A DNA stretch of 64,000 bases from Brevibacillus reuszeri (lineage in GTDB: Bacteria; Bacillota; Bacilli; Brevibacillales; Brevibacillaceae), in assembly GCF_001187725.1 (NCBI RefSeq), contig NZ_LGIQ01000007.1, positions 370,324 through 434,323 of the forward strand. Reading direction: 5' to 3'. Position numbers and translations under genes: made by a program. The notes beneath the pieces are model-generated. The model searched no databases. It had not been told where the DNA came from and saw nothing but the letters and a program-made list of their open reading frames with translations. This document shows positions 7,530-16,654 of this stretch, one piece after another. Each line of letters begins with the position of its first letter. Position 1 is the stretch's first letter.

Positions 7530-9428
7530 TCAACTGCTCATGTATTTGTTCCGGTAATGACTCAAAGCGAGTAGCGGCCATATCCAGCGGTAGCTATGAT
7601 AGGCAAAATACGTGCCTCCAGGGCGACCGCCGCCAGTTGGGTAGGAAGTGGTCCAATCGTTTGCGTCGATACTATTTATTAAATAACGGATTCCTTTTGT
7701 AAGAGCAGGAGTCGATTGTGGGAAAACGGCGATCAAAGCATCGACAGCCCATGCTGTCTGGGAGGGGGTGCTTGCTCTGAGCGGGACGTACTTCTTCTTT
7801 TCATCGCTCATGCAGGATTCCCCCCAGCCTCCATCGTCATTTTGCTGTTGGAGCAGCCAATGAATGGCCTTTTTCACAGCCGGATGATTGGGAGATACGC
7901 CAATCGCCATCATTCCGGTTAGGGCTGCCCAAGTTCCGTAAATATAGGAGATACCCCATCTTCCGTACCAGGAGCCATCGGTTTCTTGATTGGCGATCAG
8001 CCAGTGCAATGCTTTTTGCATGCGTGAATCGGTTAGGCCCATGCCTGCCGAAGAGCCGAGGAATTCCAATGTTCGGCCTGTCAGGTCGGATGAGGATGGA
8101 TCCGTGCTGACTGTATCGGAGCCTTCGATCGGCAGATTAGTAACGAGAGGCGAATTTGTATTTTTCTCGAAGGCTGGCCAGCCTCCGTCATCATTTTGCA
8201 TCGATAAAACCCAATCGAGTCCACGCTTCCAGGCCGCCTCAGTGGAAGCATCCTGCTGGGACAGGGAGTGGAGAGCGCGCAGGGCAGCCGTCGAATCATC
8301 GATATCTGGATTCATGGTATTAAAGTCAGAAAAGCCCCAGCCACCAGGAGTCGCTCCAGGGTTTCTAATCCTCCAGTCCCCGTATGTGGATTGCTGCTTG
8401 CCGAGCAGGTAGCGATTGGCTTGTTGAATCGTTGGGTGCGTATTTGGCAATCCACTATGCTGTAGCGTGTACGACAAAAGAGCGGTATCCCAAACAGCGG
8501 AAGTTGCTAGCTGCAGGTGGGCCCCTGTATCAAGTGGGTAGATGGAACCAATCAGTCCATGCATCGCTTTGAGAATGATGGGATTGTTCGGAGCGTAGCC
8601 ACGTGCGAGGAGTGCAAAAATCATAAAATAGGTCGAGGTTGAGTAATTGTACAGTGTGCCGTCCGGTTCTATCCGTGCGAGTATAAATTGCTCCAGTCTG
8701 CGCAGGGAAAGCTCGTGCAGCTGTGTTGGCAGAAACGGCAGACGCTGGATGTACGAGTGGATCGAAAAGAGGAAGGATTGTCCGTCTCGAACAAAGCCAT
8801 CAAGTACGGAGTGGTTATAGATGCCAGGCGCGATTGGGGTAGCTGTGTACAAATCGGACAAGTCAGGAGTGTTGGGCAGTTTACGTACATATTTACGATC
8901 CGCACAAATCATGATGGGGGCAAGGTGAACACGGGCGTAACCAACAAAATCATAAAAGCTGACAGGGGAGCTGGGGGGGAGTAAGGTTAACTCGACTGGT
9001 ACGATAAAATGAGGAGGCCATTGGTATTGTCCCGTCAAGGCAGTGGTTAGCTTGGTCAGCATGTTTCCCGCAGTCAGTCCGCCTTTTTCACGGATAAAAG
9101 AGCGGGCTTGAACCATTTGGTGATCCGCTTTTGTATAGCGTCCAGAATACAAGAGGGCAAAGTAGCAGTCGATGGTAGTCGACAAATGACCCTGATCTTC
9201 ATCTGGATATAATTTCCATGCACCGTTTTCCTGTTGCTTTGAGGCAATATGTCTGGAGAGCTTCTCAATCAAATCCTCATCATCAATCCCGAGCGTACGC
9301 AATAGGATGATCATGTGAGCGTCGGTCATCGGAGAGCTCTCCAAACAAAATCTCCAGGTGCCGTCTGCCTCCTGTCTCTCTTGCAAAAATATTTGGATGC
9401 GCTGCATAGCATGTTGCACGTCTTGCAT
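7530..9428 (-). CDS. sqhC: Squalene-hopene/sporulenol-type terpene cyclase
   Basis: 632 residues, with the acid catalyst motif DIDD (inside NPDIDDSTAALRAL) and several QW repeats (QNDDGGWPAFE, QETDGSWYGRWG, QQNDDGGWGES). These enzymes protonate a linear polyprene and cyclise it in a monotopic membrane protein. In bacilli the family member is sporulenol synthase SqhC, which acts on tetraprenyl-beta-curcumene in spores; its length is about the same. No ytpB-like curcumene synthase is next to it, so hopene synthesis is not excluded. GGAGGTGA is placed 6 bases before the ATG. It diverges from the DUF2515 gene 48 bp away. Confidence 0.9.
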   Translation of the reverse strand: MQDVQHAMQRIQIFLQERQEADGTWRFCLESSPMTDAHMIILLRTLGIDDEDLIEKLSRHIASKQQENGAWKLYPDEDQGHLSTTIDCYFALLYSGRYTKADHQMVQARSFIREKGGLTAGNMLTKLTTALTGQYQWPPHFIVPVELTLLPPSSPVSFYDFVGYARVHLAPIMICADRKYVRKLPNTPDLSDLYTATPIAPGIYNHSVLDGFVRDGQSFLFSIHSYIQRLPFLPTQLHELSLRRLEQFILARIEPDGTLYNYSTSTYFMIFALLARGYAPNNPIILKAMHGLIGSIYPLDTGAHLQLATSAVWDTALLSYTLQHSGLPNTHPTIQQANRYLLGKQQSTYGDWRIRNPGATPGGWGFSDFNTMNPDIDDSTAALRALHSLSQQDASTEAAWKRGLDWVLSMQNDDGGWPAFEKNTNSPLVTNLPIEGSDTVSTDPSSSDLTGRTLEFLGSSAGMGLTDSRMQKALHWLIANQETDGSWYGRWGISYIYGTWAALTGMMAIGVSPNHPAVKKAIHWLLQQQNDDGGWGESCMSDEKKKYVPLRASTPSQTAWAVDALIAVFPQSTPALTKGIRYLINSIDANDWTTSYPTGGGRPGGTYFAYHSYRWIWPLLALSHYRNKYMSS

Positions 9429-9476
9429 CTCGGTTCACCTCCGGAAAAATACGGTACAGAAAAAGGAGGATGGAGC

Positions 9477-10643
9477 GTGAAAGTACCATGGTTCGTTCAG
9501 CCGTCACTCCAGCCTCTCATCAAGGAATTGAAAAAAGGAAAAGCGGTTGAAAAACAAGGGCAGTCTTTGACAGGACTGTCTGCGTCAGAGCAAAAAACGG
9601 TGGAAATGATTCGAAATCAAACAACGAAGCATAACGGCGACAACGTCGACAGGACTCATGCCTATCTCGACTTTTACCAGAGGCGACCTGAAATTAGGTG
9701 GGCTCTATTGGCTCATCTTGTTTCGCGTAATGCCGGGTGGAGTATGACGGATTTGCGCGGAGGACTGCTGCCCCGCCTCTTGTCTGCCAAGGAACAATTG
9801 GACTTCTTTTCGTTTTTGGAGCGTGGCAATTGGCTGATTTTTCACGATGCCTACCCTCAATTATTACTGTATGAGGAGAGCGTAAAGCAGCAGACCAACC
9901 TTTTTCATCTACTTCCCCATCTTAACGTTTCAGCCTTCATGCAAGCGGTATGGAATCATTTTTGGAAAAAAGGGGATCTCGACCAGCTTGCGATTGCTCT
10001 GATTATCAATGAGCAAAATTTTTTGGAAAAGCACGTGATGAACAGCCCGCAATACCAGAGCACCGTTCTGAAAACGATGCCGTTTACGCTTCAGGAGCTG
10101 CTGCAGCTCAATCAAATTTTGTTTCCGTATCAGGCTGACCAAGAGAGTGAAAATCAGCGCCCCCTGCGATTAATCGGACGAAACGTCTCTCACTTTGCTT
10201 CATTGATCGAGCGCATCACGTTGGGGAAGAGTTTGTATGCCCTGTTGTTTCGCACTTCGGATTACCTGGCAGGTGTAAGAAGCTGGGCTGAGAGGAAGGT
10301 GCATACCGGATCGAGGAAAGACTTTTGGCCACAGCTGTTTCACGATGTCAACGAAACGGTTCCCGGCAGGAGTTACCAAAAGAGAATCGTGAATTGCCAA
10401 ATCAAACCGGGAGCGAGTCGTTTCTACTCGCCCTCCCTTCGCCAGGCATGGAAAAAGGTCGAACACTCCCTTCCTGCGGACCTTGACTGGTACCATGGTC
10501 AAGTGGAGGCAATCCATGGGCTTGTTTTGTCCGAGGCGTCTGTGCAAACGGCAGAGATGAGTGAGCTGTACTGCCAGACACTTGAAAAAATCGAGCTAGC
10601 CGTAGTTGCACGCGGAAAAATTTTTGGTGAACGATCGTTTTAG
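9477..10643 (+). CDS. DUF2515 family protein (YppC-like)
   Basis: 388 residues from GTG 9477, with AAAGGAGG 7 bases upstream. A conserved block HAYLDFYQRRPEIRWALLAH then LVSRNAGWSMTDLRGGLL, together with LERGNWLIFHDAYPQLLLYE, identifies the DUF2515/YppC family of bacilli. No catalytic motif is evident; the protein is mostly helical and soluble. Function is unknown in the family. It starts back to back with the cyclase gene. Confidence 0.8.
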   Translation: MKVPWFVQPSLQPLIKELKKGKAVEKQGQSLTGLSASEQKTVEMIRNQTTKHNGDNVDRTHAYLDFYQRRPEIRWALLAHLVSRNAGWSMTDLRGGLLPRLLSAKEQLDFFSFLERGNWLIFHDAYPQLLLYEESVKQQTNLFHLLPHLNVSAFMQAVWNHFWKKGDLDQLAIALIINEQNFLEKHVMNSPQYQSTVLKTMPFTLQELLQLNQILFPYQADQESENQRPLRLIGRNVSHFASLIERITLGKSLYALLFRTSDYLAGVRSWAERKVHTGSRKDFWPQLFHDVNETVPGRSYQKRIVNCQIKPGASRFYSPSLRQAWKKVEHSLPADLDWYHGQVEAIHGLVLSEASVQTAEMSELYCQTLEKIELAVVARGKIFGERSF

Positions 10644-10756
10644 GAAATCATTCCCTCTTCTTTAGGCGCGTGATGTAGTAAAATAAATGCGGGAACGAAT
10701 GTTTTGTGTACAAAGGTCCCAGGCAACTCAGGTAGTAGATAGGGAGAAGAGCAGGT

Positions 10757-12913
10757 ATGAAAGTCGTGATTGCAGAAAAACCGGACCAGGCGATGAAGCT
10801 GGCGAGTCCTTTTGCCCATAGAAAGCAGCAAGGCTTTGTAGAGGTCCATCCGAATCGCATATTCCCCAACGGAGCTTTTTTTACATGGGCAGTCGGGCAT
10901 GTTTGTGAGCTGGTTCCTCCAGAAGCCTATAATCCTGCGTGGAAAAGGTGGTCGATTCCATCGCTGCCACTCATCCCAGAGACTTTTCGCCATCAGGTCA
11001 TGAAGTCCAAAGCGAAGCAATTTGCGATCATCAAGCAGCTGCTGAAACGAAGTGACGTAAAAGGTATTGTTCATGCAGGCGATGCTGGACGCGAAGGTGA
11101 GCTCATCGTGCGCACCATCATCGAGATGTGCGGAGTGAAAAAGCCGATGAAGCGTCTATGGATCTCTTCCTTGACAGAGCGGGCAGTGACAGCGGGCTTT
11201 GAAGCGCTATTGGATGAGAATGAGACACGTAATTTGTATGAAGAAGCGTATAGCCGTTCCTGTGCAGACTGGCTCGTCGGGATGAACGCTTCACGAGTAT
11301 ATACCATCTTGTTGAAACAAAAAGGGATCAGCGATGTTTTCTCAGCAGGTCGCGTCCAAACTCCGACCCTCGCACTGGTGGTCAAGCGTGAAAAAGAAAT
11401 AGCGGCCTTCAAGCCGGAGCCGTTCTGGGAGGTCAAGGCAACATTTGAAGTAGATAAAAAGCGTTACGAGGGTGTCTGGCACAAAGACGGCGAAACACGT
11501 CTGAATGATCCCGAGATGGCTGCAAGAATCGCTGCATTTTGCAAAGACAAGCCTGCGCAGGTACAAGAGGTTGAAACGGAGCGCAAGGAGTTCATGCCGC
11601 CGTATTTGTTCAATCTATCTGCGCTCCAGGCGACAGCCAACAAGATGTTTAAATACTCGCCGCAAAAGACACTCGAAATCGCGCAAAAGCTGTATGTAAA
11701 AGGGATACTCTCTTATCCTCGTTCGGACTCGGCGTTTGTCACAGCAGAAGAAGCCAAGACCTTTCCGGATATTTTAGCCAAGCTGTCCAAGCAGTCTGAG
11801 TATCAGGCATACTTCCCGACACCCAAAGGGTCGATTGCGCAGGACAGACGCTATGTAAACCAAAAGAAAGTAACCGATCACTATGCGATCATCCCGACGG
11901 AGCAGGTTCCGACAGTCTCAAAGCTAAGTGACGAAGAGCGTAAAATTTACGATCTGGTTGCCCGCAGACTGATTGCAGCCCACTGCGAAAGTGCGTTGTT
12001 TGATTACACCAATGTGACGACCATGGTTGATGCCAGAGCCTCGTTTTTGAGCAAAGGTAAAGTGCAGATTCGTGCCGGCTGGCGTGAGGTGCTGTTTGAT
12101 GAAGAAAAGGATGACAAGGAATCCATTCTGCCACCGTTGACCAAAGGGGAAACAGGGAAGGTGCGCAAGGTGGAAGCCAAGGAAAGCAAGACACAGCCGC
12201 CAAAGCGCTACACCGAAGGTCAGCTCATTACTTTAATGAAAACGGCGGGCAAGCATCTGGATAACCAAGAGCTGGAAAAGGTCTTGATGAAAACAGAAGG
12301 ACTCGGCACAGAGGCGACTCGTGCGGGTATTATCAACATGCTTAAAGAGCGCAAATACATTGAGGTGCGCAAAAACCAGGTCTTCGCAACACAAAAAGGC
12401 TCCATGCTCATTGATGTGATCGGGGATAAAATTTTGGCATCTCCGGAAATGACCGCACGTTGGGAGCAGCGCTTGGGTCAAATCGGTCAAGGTGAGGCTT
12501 CTGCTGGAGCTTTTATGGAGCAAGTAAAAAAGCTGTCCCACAAAATTGTGGAGGATGCGATCGAGCAGTCCAAGGGCTGGAAGCTGGAGGATTACGATAT
12601 TTCGTCCATGCCCAAATCCAAGCAGGCATCCAAATTTACACTCGGCTCAAAAGTCGCTACCTGTCGTGCTTGCAAGGGAGATATGGTGGACAAGGGTGAA
12701 TTTTATGGCTGCGCGAACTACAAGACTGCACAGTGTACTGTGACGCTTTCCAAGACGATCATGGGCAAAAAAATATCAGCGGCTATGGTAAAAAAGCTGA
12801 TGGATACCGGAAAAACCAATTTGATCAAAGGCTTTGTCAAAGGAAAGGAACGTTTCGACGCTTATCTGATGTGGGACGAGCAGGAAAAAAAGGCAAAAGT
12901 GAGCCGCGAGTAA
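10757..12913 (+). CDS. topB: DNA topoisomerase III
   Basis: 718 residues, type IA topoisomerase. A Toprim domain opens with VVIAEKPDQA and contains HAGDAGREGELIVR (acidic metal ligands). The cleavage tyrosine is Tyr320 in SYPRSDS. A C-terminal zinc-ribbon-like segment CRACKGDMVDKGEFYGCAN (about residue 636 on) is followed by a basic tail. Topoisomerase III passes single strands through transient nicks to decatenate DNA. Start chosen at ATG 10757 after GGGAGAAG. It is followed by a separate SigW-type promoter. Confidence 0.94.
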   Translation: MKVVIAEKPDQAMKLASPFAHRKQQGFVEVHPNRIFPNGAFFTWAVGHVCELVPPEAYNPAWKRWSIPSLPLIPETFRHQVMKSKAKQFAIIKQLLKRSDVKGIVHAGDAGREGELIVRTIIEMCGVKKPMKRLWISSLTERAVTAGFEALLDENETRNLYEEAYSRSCADWLVGMNASRVYTILLKQKGISDVFSAGRVQTPTLALVVKREKEIAAFKPEPFWEVKATFEVDKKRYEGVWHKDGETRLNDPEMAARIAAFCKDKPAQVQEVETERKEFMPPYLFNLSALQATANKMFKYSPQKTLEIAQKLYVKGILSYPRSDSAFVTAEEAKTFPDILAKLSKQSEYQAYFPTPKGSIAQDRRYVNQKKVTDHYAIIPTEQVPTVSKLSDEERKIYDLVARRLIAAHCESALFDYTNVTTMVDARASFLSKGKVQIRAGWREVLFDEEKDDKESILPPLTKGETGKVRKVEAKESKTQPPKRYTEGQLITLMKTAGKHLDNQELEKVLMKTEGLGTEATRAGIINMLKERKYIEVRKNQVFATQKGSMLIDVIGDKILASPEMTARWEQRLGQIGQGEASAGAFMEQVKKLSHKIVEDAIEQSKGWKLEDYDISSMPKSKQASKFTLGSKVATCRACKGDMVDKGEFYGCANYKTAQCTVTLSKTIMGKKISAAMVKKLMDTGKTNLIKGFVKGKERFDAYLMWDEQEKKAKVSRE

Positions 12914-12931
12914 AAATTAATCAGAAGATGA

Positions 12932-12957
12932 TGAAACTTACTTGCGTAAGAAACGTA
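12932..12957 (+). promoter_or_regulatory. SigW-type ECF promoter upstream of pspA
   Basis: TGAAAC, a 16-base spacer and CGTA match the SigW consensus (TGAAAC-N16-CGTA) exactly. It is 71 bases before the pspA start. In B. subtilis the pspA-ydjGHI operon is also SigW-controlled, so induction by envelope stress is likely. Confidence 0.8.
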
Positions 12958-13028
12958 GAAACATGTATAGAGGGAACGGCACTCCTGGCAGTCGCTGGTC
13001 CTAGAACGTACTCAAGGAGGAAGAATCT

Positions 13029-13694
13029 ATGTCCATTTTTAAAAGACTTCGCGATTTGACCATGTCCAATCTGTATGCACTGATTGAAAAAGCGGAAGAT
13101 CCAATTAAAATGACTGATCAATATTTGCGTGATATGCAAGAAGACTTGGGAGAAGCAGAAAAAGCAGTCGCTGCCCAAATTGCTTTGGAGAAGAAATTCA
13201 AAGTGCTTTACGAAGAGCAGGAAGCTTTGGTGAAAAAGCGTGAGGAGCAGGCGCATGTTGCAGCTCAAGCTAAAAACATCGACCTCGCCCGTCGTGCTTT
13301 GGAAGAAAAGAAAGCAGCCGAGCAGAAAATGGTCGAGTACAAAGAAGGCTACGAGAAAAACAAGCTGGCAGCAGATGGTCTGCGCGACAAGCTGACCGAA
13401 ATGAAAAAACAAATTACCGAACTGAAAAACAAGCGCGAAACTTTGGTTGCTCGTGTTAATGCGGCAAAAGCTCAAAAAACGATCAATCAAGCAATGGCTG
13501 GCTTCGATGGCAACTCCGCTATGGCTGGCTTGAAGCGTATGGAAGAAAAAGCGCTGCAAATGGAAGCAGAAGCAGAAGCCAGTGGAGAGGTTTACAAAAA
13601 AGAGAGCTCCCTGGATGATGAAATTGCCAAGCTGAGCAAGGACCAGCAAGTGGAAGATGAATTGGCTGCGCTCATGAAAAAATATGAGGGGTAA
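13029..13694 (+). CDS. pspA: Phage-shock protein A / LiaH family membrane-stress protein
   Basis: 221 residues, almost entirely alpha-helical coiled coil. The start MSIFKRLRDLTMSNLYALIE with EDPIKMTDQYLRDMQEDLGE is typical of PspA/IM30/Vipp1. These ESCRT-III-like proteins bind stressed membranes and keep them tight to protons. AAGGAGG sits 8 bases before ATG. It lies 71 bases after a SigW-type promoter. A short hairpin with T run lies between it and the DUF350 gene, so the downstream genes are probably transcribed at a lower level. Confidence 0.93.
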   Translation: MSIFKRLRDLTMSNLYALIEKAEDPIKMTDQYLRDMQEDLGEAEKAVAAQIALEKKFKVLYEEQEALVKKREEQAHVAAQAKNIDLARRALEEKKAAEQKMVEYKEGYEKNKLAADGLRDKLTEMKKQITELKNKRETLVARVNAAKAQKTINQAMAGFDGNSAMAGLKRMEEKALQMEAEAEASGEVYKKESSLDDEIAKLSKDQQVEDELAALMKKYEG

Positions 13695-13722
13695 ACCGCT
13701 TCGGGCGGTTCCCCTTTTTTTT
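13694..13722 (+). terminator. Terminator (probably partial) after pspA
   Basis: AACCGC / GCGGTT around a TTCGG-type loop, then CCCC and eight T. The C tract between stem and T run suggests incomplete termination. A second hairpin (GTTGTT-GGAT-AACAAC) follows at about 13739-13754. Confidence 0.65.
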
Positions 13723-13774
13723 AGCGCGTGATACAAGAGTTGTTGGATAACAACTTGATTCGGGGGGATACGTT

Positions 13775-14179
13775 TTGGATTGGATTCAGGTTATGGCGAT
13801 GCTCGTCTGGACGGGTGCAGGCGCCGTTTTGTTAACCGTTTTGATGTGGCTTGACGCACTCTTTACGAAATACAACGATATACAGGAAATAAAAAATGGC
13901 AATGTAGCTGTAACGACCCGTTTTGTAATGAAGCTGTTTGCACAAGGCTACATTTTATCGCAATCGATGCTGAACTCAAGAGATTTGTTTGTGGCATTAC
14001 TTGTTTCAGTGGTCTCTTTCATCATCTTGTTCTTCCTGGAGAAAATTGTAGAACTCATTTTGAACAAAGCGGCTGGACTGGATCTGGAGCAGGGAACGAA
14101 GCAGGGGAAAGTCGCACACGCGATGCTGGCCGGTTCCTTTCATATTGTAGGTGCCCTGATTTTGGCTGCATGTCTGTAG
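13775..14179 (+). CDS. DUF350 family membrane protein (YjfL-like)
   Basis: 134 residues with about four hydrophobic helices (roughly 4-26, 48-66, 69-90, 113-134), the layout of DUF350/YjfL. The start is TTG 13775 behind GGGGGGA. DUF350 proteins occur in conserved neighbourhoods with PspA, DUF4178 and DUF4247 proteins, as here, suggesting a membrane-stress or lipid-linked role; no activity is established. Followed after 24 bp by the DUF4178 gene. Confidence 0.8.
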   Translation: MDWIQVMAMLVWTGAGAVLLTVLMWLDALFTKYNDIQEIKNGNVAVTTRFVMKLFAQGYILSQSMLNSRDLFVALLVSVVSFIILFFLEKIVELILNKAAGLDLEQGTKQGKVAHAMLAGSFHIVGALILAACL

Positions 14180-14203
14180 CGCGTGCCTGAGAGGAGTAAA
14201 GTA

Positions 14204-14710
14204 ATGAGCTTGTTTAAACGAATTCAAAATATATTTGCAAAGCATGAACCACCAGCAGAAGAAAAAAGCATCCTGACTGTCGGCCCCGGAGATGTCGTGG
14301 AGGTATCACTGGAGACGTATCAAGTGACTGGCAAGGCGAATAACGCCAGTCGCAATGCAAACATGCTGACCTTGCAGGATGGCAACACGATTCGTTACCT
14401 ATTTATCGAGGAACGGGAGAAAACCATATACCACCTGTATAACGTCATCGACGGTCGCCTGGATTCAGTCGAGGAAGTGCCGACTACGATTGAAATGGAT
14501 GATGTTACCTACCATTTGGAGGAGCAGTATACAGGACAAGTGAATGTCGTGGGCAAAGCTCCTTTTCATACATCTGGAGAGCAGTACATCTGGCAATTCC
14601 AATCCGATCAGCGTCAACTGCTGCGAATCGAATGGCAGGATGGCCGATTCATGCTATATGAGGGGGAGACTGTCCTTCCAGCTGATGTGCAGGTCTTACG
14701 CGGAACGTAG
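14204..14710 (+). CDS. DUF4178 domain protein
   Basis: 168 residues from ATG 14204, selected for GAGAGGAG about 7 bases upstream; an in-frame ATG 21 bases earlier lacks a site. It is a soluble beta-rich protein with ILTVGPGDVVEVSLETYQV and QYIWQFQSDQRQLLRIEWQD, typical of DUF4178. The family co-occurs with DUF350 and DUF4247 proteins. No catalytic residues are recognised. Part of the probable SigW-type operon. Confidence 0.75.
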   Translation: MSLFKRIQNIFAKHEPPAEEKSILTVGPGDVVEVSLETYQVTGKANNASRNANMLTLQDGNTIRYLFIEEREKTIYHLYNVIDGRLDSVEEVPTTIEMDDVTYHLEEQYTGQVNVVGKAPFHTSGEQYIWQFQSDQRQLLRIEWQDGRFMLYEGETVLPADVQVLRGT

Positions 14711-14721
14711 GGGGTGAGAAG

Positions 14722-15522
14722 ATGCCACAAAGTTGGATGAAATTGATCAAGCTCATGCTCGTTCCGGCTATTTTCTTTCTTGTGTTGGCGACTACGGGCT
14801 GCTCCGCGGATATCAGCAATTCCTATCCATTAGAATCCGTATCAACCAAGGATAAGGGGCAGACCTCACGTATATACCGGGCGGAAGATAAGACGGTGCC
14901 TGAGGTGGCACAAGAGCTGGCAGATCAGAAGCAGCCTGAAGAGATCTCCAAAGAAGATACAGAGCATATGTTCCTTGTTTATAAGGACGAGATTTACCAT
15001 CTTCAAAAGGATGCTGACAAACCATCAGATACCCTCATTGAAGTAGATTCCAAGGAATACGTGCGGCAAAATTACGATTCATCCTTTTTACAGGGGTACC
15101 TCGTAGCGACGATACTCAATGACATATTCGACGGTATGAAAAATAGCTCAAAGGGTAGCTATCGTGGCTACTCGAGCAAGGATATTTACCAGCCTTCGAC
15201 GGGCTCATATCATACCCCGACTGAAAAGGAAAAAAAAGCAGCTCCGCCGATTACCAAGGAACGTACAGGAAGTATCACGAAGCGTAGCGCTACGACAAAG
15301 AATACGGATGGCTCGGCAGGAACGGGCGGAGACATTTTCAAAAAACAGGTTGAACCTTCGACGGGCAGTACTGGCAAGATTATTCGTAATTCTGACAGTA
15401 GCTCCTCCAAGTCAAGCAGCTCAGTTACACCAAAACGCTCCTCCATCTTTTCCTCACCGAAGAGCAATTCGCCCCCTCGAACAAAAGTGGGTGGCTCCGG
15501 TCGCATTACCAAAAGAAGATAA
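14722..15522 (+). CDS. DUF4247 family lipoprotein
   Basis: 266 residues. The signal peptide ends in a lipobox LATTGC with lipidated Cys27, so the protein is anchored outside the membrane. Middle part: KEYVRQNYDSSFLQGYLVAT and ILNDIFDG, a DUF4247 signature; the C-terminal 100 residues are Ser/Lys/Thr-rich and disordered. It is the last gene of the pspA cluster, followed by a terminator. Function unknown; the cluster suggests an envelope-stress role. Confidence 0.78.
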   Translation: MPQSWMKLIKLMLVPAIFFLVLATTGCSADISNSYPLESVSTKDKGQTSRIYRAEDKTVPEVAQELADQKQPEEISKEDTEHMFLVYKDEIYHLQKDADKPSDTLIEVDSKEYVRQNYDSSFLQGYLVATILNDIFDGMKNSSKGSYRGYSSKDIYQPSTGSYHTPTEKEKKAAPPITKERTGSITKRSATTKNTDGSAGTGGDIFKKQVEPSTGSTGKIIRNSDSSSSKSSSSVTPKRSSIFSSPKSNSPPRTKVGGSGRITKRR

Positions 15523-15546
15523 TTTTACATGCGAACTAGAAGCAAG

Positions 15547-15568
15547 CCCGCTCAGCAGCGGGTTTTTT
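15547..15568 (+). terminator. Terminator after the pspA cluster
   Basis: CCCGCT / AGCGGG stem with a 4-base loop followed by six T. Confidence 0.85.
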
Positions 15569-15992
15569 GTTGTGTAGCTAACATTTTCTACCCCTTCTCA
15601 CCCAGACTATGTGTTCACCTATGACTATCGAGTCGACATAGGCTCGCCATCCCCCAATTTTCTACTGATCGAAAATATTTCTGTAACGTAATTTTCATAA
15701 AGCAATGAATGTATTGGAGTTCGGCTTTGTAAGATGTATGGATGAGAAGAAGCGGTTAAACCGCTATCGCTATGGGATGGCCTTTGTTCGGAAAAAAGAA
15801 GGATATTGTATGCGTGGAAGCGGTTTCCATTTACTCATTATCGAGTTTTGTTTACGGATGACGAAAACATCATGGATTATCGACAAAAGAAGAAGGGAAG
15901 TGCTTCCAACGTTCGACAGTCTTTGTTAGCGGTATTGGCTATGATGACAGTGTGGCAAACAGGGAAAGAATGCGGAAAGGAGCGCGTAGACG
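15569..15992. other. Non-coding stretch before the glucan locus
   Basis: About 420 bases with no convincing gene; short open frames here lack ribosome sites or family features. Two structures stand out. One is a possible hairpin CCTATG...CATAGG around 15618-15642. The other is a 15-base palindrome AGCGGTTAAACCGCT at 15751-15765 that could bind a dimeric regulator. The promoter of the DUF4912 gene is presumably in this stretch but was not pinned down. Confidence 0.4.
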
Positions 15993-16640
15993 ATGTTGGA
16001 AAAAATTCTTGAGTTAAAATCACAGTCCAAGTCCATAGCACAAATTGCCAAAGAATGTGGCTTAACAGTAGGACAGGTAAAATATCGTTTGCAAAAAGAC
16101 AAATCCAAACAAGATCCGGTAGCAACTGCAGATTCTAAGGTATCACAGCGCCTCCTTTCGCGTGCGGAGCATGAGTGGCAGCTACCGGCCTTTTACGGGC
16201 GAGATCTCGTGAAAGTAATGGCACAAGGTCCGACTGTGCTGTTTGTATACTGGGAGATTACGTGGCCGCGAATGAGAATGGTTGCTTCCTATATGCAGGC
16301 TGATTTCCGCTATATCCAAAAAGGCCTGCGCATCTACGATGTAACAGAGCGTTTGTTTGATGGGAAAAACGCAAATGACATAAAAGATGTTTTGGTATCA
16401 GAAGAGGCGCACTCTTGGTATGTCAATGATGTTGCGCCAGGTAGAACGTATATTGTCGATTTCGGCTTGTATGAGCAGGGGCGTTTCTGCCCGATTCTAC
16501 GCTCCGATCCAGTCATTACACCTCGCAATACAAAAGCTGTCTGGGGAGAACCACTGGTAGATCCTGTAAAAAATTCTGCAACACCTTCCTGGTATGAAAA
16601 CTTCTCCTCGTATTCCCTCTATTCCAAATCAACCAAATAA
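15993..16640 (+). CDS. DUF4912 domain protein with N-terminal helix-turn-helix
   Basis: 215 residues from ATG 15993, preceded by GGAAAGGAG. The first 35 residues (ILELKSQSKSIAQIAKECGL then TVGQVKYRLQK) look like a helix-turn-helix. The rest matches DUF4912: VLFVYWEITWPRMRMV and SWYVNDVAPGRTYIVDFGLY, a beta-sandwich thought to bind carbohydrate or protein. DUF4912 genes commonly precede GH57 and glucan genes. It starts the glucan locus and ends 14 bases before the fusion gene. A role as regulator or sugar sensor is inference. Confidence 0.75.
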   Translation: MLEKILELKSQSKSIAQIAKECGLTVGQVKYRLQKDKSKQDPVATADSKVSQRLLSRAEHEWQLPAFYGRDLVKVMAQGPTVLFVYWEITWPRMRMVASYMQADFRYIQKGLRIYDVTERLFDGKNANDIKDVLVSEEAHSWYVNDVAPGRTYIVDFGLYEQGRFCPILRSDPVITPRNTKAVWGEPLVDPVKNSATPSWYENFSSYSLYSKSTK

Positions 16641-16654
16641 GTGAGGTGTCATCC

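Noticed and set aside
15705..16012. Two small plus-strand open frames before the DUF4912 gene
   Set aside because: No ribosome site, no conserved pattern, and one overlaps the real start.
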